From contig NW_011887292.1 of NCBI RefSeq assembly GCF_000151315.2, positions 3,214,366 through 3,278,365 on the forward strand: DNA of 64,000 bases. Reading direction: 5' to 3'. Origin of the DNA: Capsaspora owczarzaki ATCC 30864. Taxonomy: Eukaryota > Opisthokonta > Filasterea. The translations under genes and the position numbers were made by a program. The notes under the pieces are model-generated. The model saw only the letters and a program-made list of their open reading frames with translations. It was not told the DNA's origin and made no database searches. Positions 30,426-43,131 of the stretch are shown here, piece by piece. How positions within the stretch are numbered: the first letter of the stretch is position 1; every line of letters starts with the position of its first letter.

Positions 30426-31536
30426 TGTTTGGTTTCGCTTGGTCTTCCAGGTTTCCTTCTCACGCAGCTCTCCGCGCGCCTTCCGCTCGTGCAAGAGTGC
30501 AACAGTGGGTGCGCGCGGGGCTACCCACGTCACATACATGGCACTCTGGGCTAGCCAGCAAAAACCAATGCGCTTTGTATTTTTTATTATTTTTTTTTTA
30601 TTTTTGAGGTTTTTTTTTTTGTTGTTGTTGTTGTTGTGGTTGTTGCTGTTTTTTGCTGTTGTTTTGTTGGCCGCCCTACGACTTTGCACGGGCGCTGTGC
30701 GTGCTGACAAGCTGGGCGAGTGGGTATGCGTGCTCTATTGAGGTGCATCTCACAGAGAGCGAGCCGAGCAGCGAAAAGCGCAAACAGCAGAAAGACAATT
30801 TTAACTTTTTTTTTTGTTTTCTCTATCACTTCTCTTTTTATTCTATTTTTTTTTTTTTTTGTAAGTTTCGCTTCCCTTCTTTTTCCGGAACCCAGGCGTC
30901 CTCTCTCTCTCTCTCTCCCTCTCTCTCTCCCCTCTCTCTCCCTCGGCTGCGCACAAAGTGACATGCTCGTTGCGCTGTTGTTCCCCTCGCCCCCCCCCCT
31001 TTCAAACCCCGGCTCCTGTTCAGCTTCCTCGTTCAAAATCAAAGATCAAGCGCTTCCGATGCTGCCACGCCCCTGCTTCCGTTCGCGACCGGTCGCTTCT
31101 GATTGGGTCGCCTTCCATTTCACTCACTCACTCACTCTCACTCTCTCTCTCTCTCTCCCTATCTCTCTATCTGTCCATTGACTCCCCAAGTCTCGATTTG
31201 CTGGGCTCTTTGCTCGGTCAGCATGGTTCGCGCCTTGTCCTTCTTCCGACCCTTTCCTCACACACACTCTCTCACTCTCTCTCTCACTCTCACTCACTCT
31301 CTCTCCCCCCCCCTCGCTCGCCCTCCCTTCAACAAGCTCAACCCAGGTTTGTGTCCTTCAAAGTCCTCCTCTCCCCCCCCCCTCTCCTTGCGTTTTGTTT
31401 TGTGTTTTTGTTTTGTTTTTTTGTTCGTTTTGTTGTTGTGGGGTTTTTTTGGTTTTGTTTTGTTTTGTTTTGAGTTTTTGCTTTCTCACCTCTCTCTCTC
31501 TCCCCGCTTCTCGACTCCTCCAGACAACGCTCTGCC

Positions 31537-34170
31537 ATGACGCGCTGGCCACTCGTTGCGCTGGTGCTTTGCGCTGCATTCATGCTGCCTTACGTCGCAC
31601 ACGCGGACGACCGCCCCAACGGATGCGATGTCTGCTCGTGCGGCGGTTCCAAGCCATACCGCTACGTCAACTCTTGTTGGACCAACCTCACCGCCGTCCC
31701 AATCTTCCCAGACGACATTCAAACCATGTATGAAAATCCAGCAGCTGCTTACCCATTGATGATGGCTCCTGTCATTTCTGACCCTTTCCCACCATTATTT
31801 TGGTTGCTCTCTTACAGCACATTCTATTCTATGAGCGTCACTTCCATTCCCGATTTTGCGTTCAACTTGCCAAACTTGACTCGGCTGTTCGTTGCATTTA
31901 TTTCAGGCTTGATTGAAGTTGCTGTTCGAGTCTCATTGTTCTTGCACGAGGGTTTGTGTATTCACTTGCTGCATGTGGCATCGCTTGTGCTTTTGTTCAA
32001 AGGGATTGGACCTCTGGCGTGACAATCATTACCAACAACACGTTTGCTGGCCTTCCCAGTCTGACCGCTCTGTAAGTGTTTGAAGACAAACTGGAGGCTT
32101 GTTTTGCATTTGAAACTCACATCTCGCCACATTGTCAGCTTGCTCGGAAACAATCGACAGATCACCAGCATTTCCGTTGGCGCATTTCAAGCAGTGCCGT
32201 TGCTCACCGTTTTGTATGTTTGACACGACATGCGGCCGAGTGCCCCTGTAGGATGGTTTTGCCTAATTTTTACATTGTTGCTCTAGAGAACTCTACAATA
32301 ATGACGCCGTCACCAATTACGTTCCTGCACTCTTCAGTGGCTTGACAAAGCTTACCAACCTGTGAGCGCAGCAATCTTCTTGAAAAATGAACGAACAAAT
32401 GGAGAGGAATTTCTAACTCTGCTCCAATTGGGTTGGAATAGGAACGTCGGAAACACGAAAATGCTTCTGAGCACTCTCCCGCTCGACCAGCTCCCCGAGT
32501 TGGTCTCTCTGTATGTTGAACGCATAAAGCATCGTGCCTTTCTCCAGCCACCTTGCTTTGAGTTGTCAGGACTGACTGGTCTGCCCACCTCCAGCGACAT
32601 TGGCCGCAATCCAGGAATTGTCAGCATCCCTGACTTTGCATTCGCCTCCAATCCCCAACTCAGCAGCCTGTGAGCCATTTTTTTGTTCTTTCTTCTTGCT
32701 TGATGTCCTTTCGGGCGTTTACTGACCTTGTGCTGACTCCAGCATTCTGGGCTCCACGAGCATCACAAGCATCTCTGCCAACGCATTTACTGGAACTCAG
32801 ATTGGCAACTTGTGAGTCAGAGGGGGGGACTTTTCATCCTCTTCGTTGCATTGAGTCATGCGAACTGAGTGCCATCGTGCCTTTTTGTTTTGTTTTGTTT
32901 GATTGATTGTTTGTTTCTTTCGTTTATTTGTTTTGTTTTGGTCGGCTTCAGGTGGCTCAACAGTTGTGCAATCACAAGTATCGCCGCGAATGCATTCAGT
33001 GGTCTCATGCTGTACTCAGTGTCAGTCACACGTTCGTGCAACAAACATCGCACTCGGCAAAACCTGACTTTGTGTTGCGCTCAAGCAGGTACATCTCCTC
33101 CAACCCGCTACTCACGCTGCCTCCAGGGCTCTTTGCCGGACAAACGCGACCACAGTTTTATGCGAATCTCGGCTCGTTTCCTTCCGTTCCTCCCAGCACC
33201 TATGGTAGTGCGAGTAACCCAACCCGTAAGGCCAGGACGACCGCATCCGATAACATGCATTGTCTGCTCTATACCCACCGTTCATTCGCTTTGATGTGTA
33301 TCTTGCTTGGTTGTGTTTTGTTGCTCAGCTTGCAACGCGTCCTGCGCCACCTGCTATGGCGCCGGTGCAAATGCGTGTTGCGGGCTGAACTGCCTCAGTT
33401 GCTCCTCTACCAACCCGTGCCTGGCCTGCTACGATGGGTATGCCAAGTTTGATGGATTTTGCGCTCCGACTGCTGAGATGAACGCCAGCATCTCGATTCA
33501 AGCTGCAATCGCGTCTGGTGCGTCTGGTGCTTCAGTGGCATCGACTGCCTCCGCTTCTATGGCGTCTGCAGCATCGATTGCATCCGCGTTTGCCGCAACC
33601 GCTGCCTCGGCGGCCTCCGTCTCTGGTGCATCTGTCGCGTCCACCGTCTCCGCTTCGGTTGCCTCCGAAGCATCTGCCTCGGCGTCTGCTGCCGCTTCCC
33701 TTGCCATGATGGCTGCTGCAAACGCGAGCAGCGATCACTCGACTCCAATTGCCGGAGCTGTCGGTGGCGGTATTGCTCTGCTCGCCTTGGTTGCTGCCGC
33801 CGTGTACATTGCCCGTCGTCGCACGCCCCAGCCTCCACCGCTGCCTCGCCGCAACCCGGAGATTTTCGGCAATTTCGCGGCAGAAGAATCTAAAAAGCCA
33901 GCCAGCTCGACCTCGTCGCCTATCTCGGAACATCACGAGTACCAGGCCTTTGCCAACCCCGTGTACGAGCAGATCGAGACCATTCCTGCCTCGGAACTGC
34001 CCCAGCACACCTCTGCTGTCAATATGAACGATGCGACGTTTGCCGTGACGTACACGGATGCTGTTGTGCATGCCAGTTCCTTGTCACCCGTTGGCACTGC
34101 GTCCACCGCCACAACGTACGCGAGCATTACCACGACTGTCAACCCCGATGGTGTTGCTGATGGCCGTTGA
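31537..34170 (+). CDS. Leucine-rich-repeat transmembrane receptor-like protein
   Basis: Exons: 31537-31727, 31818-31886, 32003-32071, 32139-32213, 32287-32361, 32442-32510, 32595-32669, 32743-32811, 32952-33011, 33089-33204 and 33329-34170; 569 residues. It begins with a signal peptide (WPLVALVLCAAFMLPYVAHA), followed by a Cys-rich cap. Each of the next eight exons carries one LRR of the IxSIxxxAFxxLxxL type and starts and ends in the same phase; a longer exon adds the last repeat. The final exon encodes a Cys-rich module (CNASCATCYG, CCGLNCLSC), an Ala/Ser-rich stalk, one membrane span (about 430-451), RRR, a PxxPxR-type motif (PPPLPRR, 458-464) and NPVY (499-502) in a Tyr-bearing tail. The layout suits a cell-surface receptor signalling through SH3 and phosphotyrosine-binding partners, which is inference. 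Confidence 0.85.
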
Positions 34171-34849
34171 ACGATCAATGTGTCGATAGATGTGGATGCT
34201 TTTTGCTCTTGCTGCTTTGTTTGGTTGTGTATGGTGTTGTAAAGGTTGCTTGTTCTCGGACGCGAGCCAGTGGGTCGCGATTCTCATTGATTGGGTCGCA
34301 AGCCGTTAAGTTAGCTCCTTGTTTGCTTCTTTGTTCTCCAATACAGTACCTGAGATATCAACAGCGAGTGAAAAAGCAAAGCAACGCCGAACTTTGACGA
34401 GCAGCTCCATTCCGCCACGCTGTGCCGTGCACCCCTCGACGCAGGTGATACTTTGCTTCTCTCCTCAGTTCGACTGTACACTGACTGGACTAGTACTGTA
34501 GATCGATTGCAAGTGGCTTGTTCAAAAAAATTGCGCTTTTACAATCGATCCAGTAAGTTCAAACGGTATCTACAAGTTGCTGGAGTCGACCAAGTGCCAG
34601 CACTGTCAAGATCTGCTCGAAAGAGCAGTCTAGTGCCAGAGTAGTGCGAAGCGAACAGCGGCCTCATGAATGAAATGAAGCGTGGAGGAGAAGAACTGAA
34701 CTGAGCATAGCGAAAGAGCAACGAATGAACAAGTTCGAAATCCAATCGAGAATTTCGTGCTTATTTAGGACTTCTGAGAAATTCTCAGCAATTCAGCCCA
34801 GTTTTTTTTTTTTTTTTTTTTCCTTGTTTCTCAACGTAACAACTGATCC
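34171..34849. other. Intergenic, promoter of the M16 gene
   Basis: About 680 bp with no credible frame. A T run of about 19 bases at 34802-34820 lies 30 bp upstream of the next ATG. Confidence 0.45.
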
Positions 34850-37800
34850 ATGACGTCGTCGTTCGAGCAAGTGGAGGCGTTCACGCTGCTGGACGTCGGT
34901 GTGACGCGGTACCGGTCGAACGCGTCGGGCCTGACAGTGTGCCTTGCCGAGACGCGAGGGCCGCTGGTGGGAGCGTACTTGGCGCTGTCGACGGAGGCGC
35001 ACGATGACGACGGCCTGCCGCACACGCTCGAGCACCTCGTCTTTATGGGCTCCGAGGACTACCCGTACAAGGGCGTTCTCGATCTGATTGCCAACCGCTC
35101 GCTTGCCCAGGGCACGAACGCGTGGACGGCGACCGACCACACTTGCTACACGCTGACCACGGCGGGCGAGGAAGGGATGCTCGCCGCGCTGCCCGTCTAC
35201 CTCGACCATGTGCTCTACCCGACGCTGACAGACACGGCGTACCAGACAGAGGTCCACCACATCACTGGCGCCGGCGAGGACGCGGGTGTCGTCTACTGCG
35301 AGATGCAGGCCATTGAAAACACGAGCGACTCGCGAACCTACCGCGCTCTCGTCGAGCACCTCTATCCAGGACGCAGCGGGTACAAGAGCGAGACCGGAGG
35401 CCGCTTGGGCAACCTGCGCGACTCTTGCTCGCACGAGAAGGTCTGCCAGTACCATCGCGATTACTACCGCCCAGACAATCTCTGCATCATCATTGCCGGC
35501 AAGATCGACCCCGCCAAGCTGTTCGAGGCCATTGCTCCGTTCGATGCCAAGGTCGTTTCCAAGGTATGGATGAACAAGAACAACAAAAAAAGCAGTTGTG
35601 TTGGTTGTTCGGCCCTTTTTTGGGTGCAGGTTTGTGAAACAACTCAGTTTTTCTTTTCTCTCTCTCTCTCTCCGCCCCCCCTTCCCTCTCCTTCTCGCGC
35701 TCTCTAATCTCTCGTTACTCAGAAACACGTCAAGCAGGCGCGCCCGTGGTCGACCCCCTCGGAGGCACTGACAACTCCCCATCAAGTCGTCCGCATCCAG
35801 TTCCCGACGGAAGACGAAAGCACGGGCATTGCGATGGCGGGCTGGCGAGGCCCAAAGTGGAGCTCCTTCCTCGAGCTCCAGGCCTTGGAGACGCTTTGGA
35901 CGTATCTGACCGACACACCGGTGGCAGTCCTCCAGCGCGAGCTTGTGGAAATTGACGATCCGTATTGCAGCGACCTGTCCTTCCGCGTCGAACGCTACAG
36001 CGATACGGCGCACCACTTGACGCTGGAAAGCGTCCCGACCGAGAAACTCGGTGAAATTGATGCCAAGCTTGGTAGCGTCCTTCGCCGTGTTGCGTCGGGC
36101 GAGATTACCATTGACATGGAGCGCATGGCGAGCGTCATCCATCAGCTCGAGCTTCAGCTTCTCTCGCAGGCAGACGACGACCCGCACCAGCTCTTTGTTG
36201 GCCTCATCATTGAGGACTTTTGCTACGGCAACACGAATGGCAAGCAGCTCCAAGAGCGCTTGGCCACGCTCAGCCATCTCAAGACGCTTTCGACCAAACC
36301 TGCCAGCTTTTGGTCCGACCTCGTGCGCACCGCCTTGGTGGAGTCGCCGCTGGTGCTCATCCTTGGTGAACCGAGCGCGCCGCTCGGCGAGCAGATGCTG
36401 GCGGACGAAAACAAGCGCCTCGAGGAGCAACGCGCACGCTTTGGCGAGCAAGGGTTGGTCCAACTCGGCGAGCAGCTCGCCCAGGCCTCCAAGCGCAACA
36501 GCGTCGAGACCCCGGACGCAGTCCTCGCCAAGATCTCTGTGCCTGGTGTTGAGCGAATCCCCTTCCACGAGCTGAAGACCGAGATTGCGGGTGCCAACCA
36601 GCAGCCTCACAACCTGCCCTTTGCGTTCAAGACCGAGCATGTGAACAGCTCCTTTGTCGTCCTGACTGCCACGCTCGACACGACAAGCGTCCCTGCCAAC
36701 TTGCGCCCCTACCTCTCGCTCTACCTCAACCTGTTCTTTGAGAGCGGTGTGACGCGCCCAGATGGCGCCGTCTCACACGAGCAGGTCATTGCCGGTCTCG
36801 CCGAAGACACGCTGGAACACCACGCTTCGCTTGGTCTTGGAGGTCGCCTGTTTATGTGCGGCGCGTTTGCGCAACACGTCGTGCTCTCCATCAAGGCTGA
36901 ACGAAGCAAGTACCAACGCGCAGTCAACTGGCTGCGTGAGCTGCTTTTCAGCATTCGCTTCACCGAAGAGCGCGTGAAGGTGACTGCCATCAACATGCTG
37001 AACGAGGTGGCCGACCTCAAGCGTGACGGCATGAGCACGGTGCGCACGCTGCTGAACGAGCTGCTCATCCCGACCCACAACGTCGCCAAGAGCAACCACA
37101 CTGTGAGCAACGTCGTTCGGCAGCAGCAGTTTGTTCGCGGCCTGCTCGAATCGATTGGAGTCAATCAAGACGAGGCGGACGAGGACGACGAAGAAGGAGC
37201 AGAAGACGGTGGTGAGGAAGGTCACGATGGCGAGGGTCACGATGGCGAGGGTCACAATGGCGGCGCACACAATGATGCAGCTGTCGAAAACCAAGTCCCG
37301 TCCAAGTCGCCAGAAGAGGTGGCAGCGGCCTTCAAGCAGGTGTTTGACGCCCTCTATGCACTCCGCGATGTGCTGGTTGGCCAAAGCGTTGGTTTCCTGG
37401 TTGACGTTGCTGGTTCGCTTCCGGCGCCGGACATGCTTGCCCCGTGGCACGAGGTTGGCTTTGTTGCCGACCATCAGAAGGCCGTGAGTCGCCAGCAAAC
37501 CGCAGCCAGCGAGCAAGGCGTTGTTGTCCACTGGAGCGGCGATGTGGTCGTCAAGCCGACCGACCGTGGCCAAGCTGCCATTGTCGGCGTGTCGTCTGTC
37601 GAGTCTGCGTTCTTGATGCAAACCTGCCCGAGCATTGCCTCTTGGACGGATCCCGACTTGCCTGCTCTGCTTGTTGCGACCGAGTACTTGACTGCCCTGG
37701 AGGTAGTGTCGCTGGTTTTGGATGAAGGTTCCGATGGAGAGACCGTGGACTTTGATTTGGTGGAAGAAGGCTCACCACCCTTTGGGTTTGTTGTTTGTTT

Positions 37801-38373
37801 TTGTGTTTTTCGTTGTAGGGACCGCTTTGGCGCAATATTCGAGGCCTCGGTCTGTCGTACTCGTACGGCATCTCCATGCTGCCGGAAGTCGGCTTGCTCA
37901 CCTTCAGGTTGTACCGCGCTACCAATGTCGCCAAGGCGTATCGTGTGGCGCGCGCCATTGTCACGGCATACGCAAACGGCAGCGCCTCTGCTGGAGGCAA
38001 CGAGGAGGATTTGCCCGAGATTTCTGGCATCATTGAACCGCTGCGTTTCGAGGCTGCCATCGCCGGCGCCCTGTATGGCATCATCGAAGACGAGAAGAGT
38101 GTGTTTGCAGCCTCCGCGCAGTCCTTGCTGAACGTCTTCCGTCGCACTTCTGCCGAGTTCTCGCGCGACCTGATGCGCCAAGTCAAGCAAGTGACCATTG
38201 CGGATGTTCAACGCGTGCTCAAGACCCACGTCTCCCGCCTCTTTGACACGCAGACTGCCAACACGGCCATTTGCTGCAATCCCAACAAGCTCAACGAGAC
38301 CCGCGACGGCCTTGCTGCCGTTGGCGTGCAGCTGCGTGTTCTTGAGTCGCTCAACGACGCTGTTCAAGCGTAA
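34850..38373 (+). CDS. M16-family zinc metallopeptidase (pitrilysin/insulinase fold)
   Basis: Exons 34850-35563, 35723-37702 and 37819-38373, all in phase 0; 1,082 residues. The inverted zinc motif HxxEH is seen as His58-Thr-Leu-Glu61-His62 in GLPHTLEHLVFMGSEDYP, with downstream acidic residues (YCEMQAIEN) in the place of the third ligand. The length and single active-site half fit the large M16C-like cytosolic proteins (such as worm C05D11.1), rather than mitochondrial processing peptidase or classic insulysin. The N-terminus looks cytosolic, with no targeting peptide. Near residue 760 there is an acidic Gly/His linker with repeats of EGHDG. Intron 2 contains a T-rich acceptor. Substrate unknown. 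Confidence 0.85.
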
Positions 38374-38666
38374 ACGCTGCTTGTTGTACTTTTGTTCTAG
38401 TTTTCAACCAAGGCAGTTTTTTTGCGCACAACCGACAAGAGAATAGCATCCATGTTAAAGTAGGGAGCATGCATCAATGAATCGCTTAATCTACAGAAAA
38501 AAAACCCATCAAACAAGAACAGCACACCAGGAAAACGGGGCACGAAGCAACGTGCTCAAACATTAGCAATCGAATCAACAGATATCCAACGGTAAAAATA
38601 AAATTAACAGGGCACAACTAGCTGGCATACTATAGGCGTAAGGAAGAAACCAATACCCCCCCCTAC
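38374..38666. other. Convergent 3' intergenic region
   Basis: About 290 bp between the stop codons of the M16 and makorin genes, A-rich, holding both 3' UTRs. No gene seen. Confidence 0.45.
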
Positions 38667-40535
38667 TTAAAGATGATTGCCATCGGAACGCGCCTCGCGA
38701 GCAGCAATAAAGTCACTTAGACGAATGGCCGACACAATTTTGGTCTCGCCTTCAGCGGTACCAATGTGCCGGAGCCGCACTTCCTCGACCGTGCCGTCGC
38801 GAAGTGCGTGCGAATAAAAGCAGCTCGTAGAGAAGGGGCAAGTGCCTTCCCCGAAATTAAAGTACTTGCAGGGAATCGCGCGCAGTCGGTCCCGGTATCC
38901 ATGGATGAGTCGGCGCTTGTCCTCATCCGACGATAAAAAGACACTGCTCGGGGTGACAAAGTGCGATGGAACGCGGCATATCGGGCAAGCACGGATGACA
39001 GAGCCGCTCATAGTGCTGCCTCGCCAGTTCCGGATGCAGGTCAAACAGAATGGGTGCGTGCATCCCGGAAGGATGCCAAACTTGCGCTCGGCGGGATCGG
39101 GTTTGGACAAGACCACCTCCAGGCAAATGCTGCACTCGACATCGCGGCTCGCTTCCAACTTCTCCTGGTACTCGGGACCCAGCAGCACCAGCTCGCTGCG
39201 TTCGGTCTGCGCGTCGCTGGGGCCTTTGGGCGGTGTGCGGGTGGGCATTGCCAAGTCCACATGCTCGGAGTGAGGCTGAAACCCACCGCCGTCCTTCTTG
39301 AGCATGTCAGCCTGGGCCTGCTCGTCACTGACCGCGGCGGCTTGAGAGTACGAAACGGGCATCGCGGCCTGCATCATGTAAGGATTCGGATGCATCATGA
39401 CCATGTGCGCACCGTTCTGCACAACATGGCCAAAGTTCGCAGCGCCAGGGATGGCAGGTTGCGGAATCAGGGGCACACCGTCAGAGCCGACATACACGCA
39501 CTGGCCGTTGTGATCAAACACAAACTGGCCGTACATGTCGAAGAACCGCTGCTGCTGCTGCTGCTGCTGCACGGGAGGGGGCATGAAACCCGGCATCGGG
39601 GGATAGAATGGGTTCACAAGACCACCTTGGAGATACTGCCCGGAACTAGGCGAAGATTCGGAGTGGTAGTGACTGCTGATGTCGACATCGTTGCCATCTT
39701 CATTGTCATCTGCGTCTCCACCGTCATCGTGATGGGCGCTGTCTCCGCGATTTCTGACAGGAAAGGCAGTCATGGTGCTTTGGTGACTGAATCCCGCAAC
39801 TGCAGGCGCGCTGCTTGCATAGGACTGACGGTCGACAATGTGCAGGCCATTCATGCCGGCAGCCAATTGTGTGCCATCGTCCCCGCTCTCTGCAGTAGAC
39901 GCGTTCCCATTGCGCATGTAGATATGCGGCCGAGGGATTTGTGTGTGTGCTGGACCTGCAGCAGCATCAGCATCAGCAGCATCGGCAGCAGCAGCATCAG
40001 CATCAGCAGAGTCGAGCGGACGTTGTGGAGACGACGACGACGACCTCGCCGCAGCAGGCTGGGCGCTGACCTCGGCGACTGGCTGGCTCGCGGCCGGGTG
40101 CACAGAGCTCGAAGCCGAGTTTGCAGCATGTGCAGCATGAGCTGAGTGCGCCTGTGATGACGAGCTGCTGCCGGACGACGACGGGTGCTCCGACACATGT
40201 GTGCTCAGATTGTTGGCACGCTTTCCTGGCTTGACGTGATTAAAGTGGCAGCGAGTGCCATACGTGCAGTTGCCTTGCACATAGAACTTGCAAATCTATG
40301 AGGTGAGATTGAAAGGAGCAAATGTGGGGGGTGGGGACAATGCAACGGTCAGCATGGCACAGCCAAGATAGAGCCGAACAAAGGCTCAGTATGCACATCA
40401 AAAACACCCCCCCCTTACCGTGGATGGACGGGCAGCGCTCTTGTCATGCGAGAACTGGCACTTGGTGTTGAATGAGCAGTTGCCCTGCATAAAGTAATGG
40501 CACAGCACCGACGACTTTGGAAGCAAAGAAGCCAT
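38667..40535 (-). CDS. MKRN: Makorin-type RING E3 ubiquitin ligase
   Basis: Exons 40419-40535 and 38667-40295, 581 residues. Makorins are RNA-binding ubiquitin ligases with CCCH fingers on both sides of a RING. Two N-terminal CCCH fingers of C-x7-C-x5-C-x3-H spacing are clear: Cys12-Cys20-Cys26-His30 in exon 1 and Cys41-Cys49-Cys55-His59 in exon 2. The RING begins CSICLEVVLSK and continues GCTHPFCLTCIRNW and RACPICRVPSHFV; a third finger follows as CKYFNFGEGTCPFSTSCFYSH... in the makorin-typical place. Between them lies a Ser/Ala/Asp/Gln-rich region of about 320 residues, longer than in animal makorins. The intron falls exactly between the two N-terminal fingers. Confidence 0.9.
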
Positions 40536-42063
40536 TTTGCGACCAAACCAAAACGTACAAAAGAGGACTGAACGAAAGTTTTGATCAAAAAGAGTAGCCG
40601 TAGCTAAGCCCAAGCATCTTACGGTAAATTGCTCAATATCTCTGCATAGCGTGTATTCATACATGAATGTGTCAGTTGACTTGCTCAGAGAGTGGCAAGC
40701 TGATCCAGAAATCGGCTCGCTTGCTCTCAAATTCGCGTCGCGCGTACAGTATTTCTTCTTTTCAAACCAATCCCCCCTCCCCGACCCCTCCCCCAACCCT
40801 CCCCATCTTTTCATTCTGAACTCACTCGCTTTTTGCATCTCAATCTCGCGAGCTCATAACTTGTACGAAATCGGATTCTTGTTCTATCTTTTTTTCTTTT
40901 GTAAGCTTTTTTTTTTTCCTACCTTTTTTTTTTTTTCTCTTTTTTTTTTTTCTTTTTTTTCCTTTGTCTCTTTTTTTTTTCTCCTTTTGAAACCGACTGT
41001 GTGTCCGTGCACCACCGCTTTTGTCTCCAGCTGCGTTGCGTTTGTTCACCGAGTTTATCAGTGTCGGCGAGTGTGTGTGTGTGTGTGTGACTGCGAGGAG
41101 CGCGTCGGAGCGGCGGCAACGCATTCGCACGAAGGCTGAGGCAATACACATGGTGAAAACTTTTCATGGGCTTTTGCGACACTCCAGCAGCTCTCTGCGC
41201 GGCTCTGCTGCCCGCTGTGTGCCAATTGCGCTCGGCCGTGTGCGCGTCCATCGAGCGTCGTGGCTGCGGATCGGCGTCTGGTGTGCGCTCGTTCAGAACG
41301 CCTGCTGCATTTTGCGCGATCTCGCCTTTTTTTTTTCTTTTCTTTTTTTGTATTGTTTTGGATGTTTCCTTCCCTCGTTTTTTGGCGTCTTTTCCTTGCT
41401 TGCTCGTCGCCGAGACACACGAGTGCGGGTTGCTGAGCATGCAGTCCTGCGTTGAGTCTGCCAGGCCGTCGTCCTGTTGGAGCAGCGGTAGCAGCAGCAG
41501 CACGCAGTCAATGCATTGGCCACTTTTCCTCTTTTTTTTTTTTTTTTTTTTTGTGAATCTTGTGGCTGTGGTTGTTTTTTTGCGCATCTTTTTTTTTTTT
41601 TTTTTGCTCCCTCTGAACTGCGTGCGTGTGTGCCCTCGCTGGCCTTGATCTTCTCTTTGTTGCTGCCATGCCTTCCCATTTGTCCAGCAGTGCGCGACCT
41701 GCGACGAGTCGTTTGAAAGCGCAGCCACGCAAAGACGTAGCTTTTTCAGCTTTTTATTTGGAAAAGTTTTTTTTTTTTTTTTTTTTGCCACGCGGTTTTT
41801 TTTTTCTTCCATATTTTTTTTTTATTTTTTGCATAATGGTTTTTTTTTTTTTTCAATGGTTTTTTCTATTTATTTTTTGCATCATCGTGACTTTTTTTTT
41901 TTTTTTCTTTTTTTTCCTCTCCCTTTTTGCATCATCATCATCAACAACAACAACATCCAACTCACCATTGATCAATCAATCTCACTCACTCTTCATTCTT
42001 GCTGCTTTTTGAACAATGGGCCTTAAACACATCAGAGCCAACCGAGCTTTGAAAAACCAAACA
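40536..42063. other. Intergenic, T-rich promoter region of eIF5A
   Basis: About 1.5 kb between the makorin start (minus) and eIF5A (plus). It is full of T runs (for example about 40907-40985, 41531-41552, 41768-41785 and 41880-41925), with a GT run at 41070-41088. Open frames here are Phe or Lys repeats and not credible genes. A non-coding first exon of eIF5A may lie within. Confidence 0.45.
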
Positions 42064-42528
42064 ATGTCTGACGAGGAGTTCCACAACGCGGATGCCGGCG
42101 CTTCGGCCACCTACCCCATGCAGTGCTCTGCCCTCCGCAAGAACGGCTATGTCTGCATCAACAACCGCGCCTGCAAGATTGTTGAAATGTCGACCTCCAA
42201 GACCGGCAAGCACGGCCACGCCAAGGTCCACCTCGTCGCCATTGACATTTTCAACGGCAAGAAGATGGAAGATCTCTGCCCCTCCACCCACAACATGGAT
42301 GTCCCCAACGTTTCCCGCTCGGACTACCAGCTCATCAACATTGCTGACGATGGCTTCACCACCCTGCTGACCTCCACCGGCGAGACCAAGGAGGACCTCA
42401 AGCTTCCCGAGGGCGACCTTGGCAAGGAAATCAACGACCGCTTCACTGCTGGCGAGGAGCTCATGCTCTCCGTCATCGCCGCCATGGGCGAGGAGGCTGT
42501 CATTGCCGTCAAGACCCAGACCAAGTAA
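42064..42528 (+). CDS. EIF5A: Translation factor eIF5A
   Basis: Single exon, 154 residues. eIF5A helps ribosomes through stalling peptide sequences and aids termination; it must carry hypusine. The hypusine loop [12 protein letters not shown] is intact, with the modified Lys at position 49. Other blocks: [16 protein letters not shown] near the start, [12 protein letters not shown], and [12 protein letters not shown]. Length is normal for the family. I chose the Met at 42064 ([10 protein letters not shown]) since it gives the usual N-terminus. An in-frame Met at 42016 would add 16 basic residues ([14 protein letters not shown]), not typical of eIF5A. Codon choice is strongly C-ending, as expected for a highly expressed gene. 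Confidence 0.96.
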   Translation: MSDEEFHNADAGASATYPMQCSALRKNGYVCINNRACKIVEMSTSKTGKHGHAKVHLVAIDIFNGKKMEDLCPSTHNMDVPNVSRSDYQLINIADDGFTTLLTSTGETKEDLKLPEGDLGKEINDRFTAGEELMLSVIAAMGEEAVIAVKTQTK

Positions 42529-43131
42529 ACACAATCTGTCAATGATGAATTTGAGTGCTTTTTGGCATTCTTTTTTTTTTTTTCTTGTTGGTTTGTTTGC
42601 TTTCTAGTTGTGGTTTTCTTTTTCTTTCTTCCCATTGTCCCCTGGTCCCCTTATTCCCATTTTTCTTTCTTCCTCTTCTTCTTCTTTGACTGTTCTGTTC
42701 TCTACATGGCGGTGGCGAGTTTGGGTTTTTTTGAACCCAAGTCTCGTCGTTTGCTTCTGGTTGCTTCCGTCGCGTGAGTTTTGCTCTCGCGTGGATGTCT
42801 GCTTGCGAGCAAATCCCTCGTCAGTGTCAAAGAGAGGTGGAGGGGGAAAAAAATGTCGCCATGCGCTTTTTGGCGTGTGTTAGTGCCCCCTCCCTGTCCT
42901 CCTTTGTGATGCGTTGTCCCCCAACTCTTGCCCTCTTTTTTTCTAGCTTTGGTTTGCTGTTGTAAGTGCTGCGCATCCCGCTTACTGTTCGGTTGGCAAT
43001 ATACTTGATCCCCTAGTTCATTGATGTGGACCATTTATTCTCCATTTTGCGACAATCTCTATCTCCACACCAAAACCCCTATCATTCGAGTCAGTCTCTT
43101 TTGTTTGTAGGCTTGACCTTGAATCACACTC
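42529..43131. other. Intergenic, T-rich
   Basis: About 600 bp holding the 3' UTR of eIF5A and the promoter of the next gene. No credible frame. Confidence 0.45.

Larger units (their letters stand above)
29199..31536. other. Long region without a resolved gene
   Basis: About 2.3 kb. It contains a weak minus-strand frame (29281-29505), a CAA trinucleotide run, a 62 bp tandem duplication, many T runs and CT-rich tracts (about 30898-30945, 31125-31170 and 31260-31320) leading to the LRR gene. I see no frame elsewhere that I can defend as coding. Confidence 0.45.

Noticed and set aside
34793-36640. Long minus-strand frame of 615 codons
   Set aside because: It is antisense to the M16 peptidase exons, which have family motifs and clean splicing. 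Its own translation has no domain and arises from codon bias of the sense gene.
38961-40145. Plus-strand frame of 394 codons
   Set aside because: Antisense to the makorin gene; no domain or sensible composition.
40840-41812. Minus-strand Lys-rich frames
   Set aside because: They come from T homopolymers and T-rich sequence upstream of eIF5A; no domain, no splice partner.
42016-42063. Upstream in-frame Met of eIF5A as the true start
   Set aside because: It would add 16 residues that eIF5A proteins do not have; the Met at 42064 gives the normal N-terminus.
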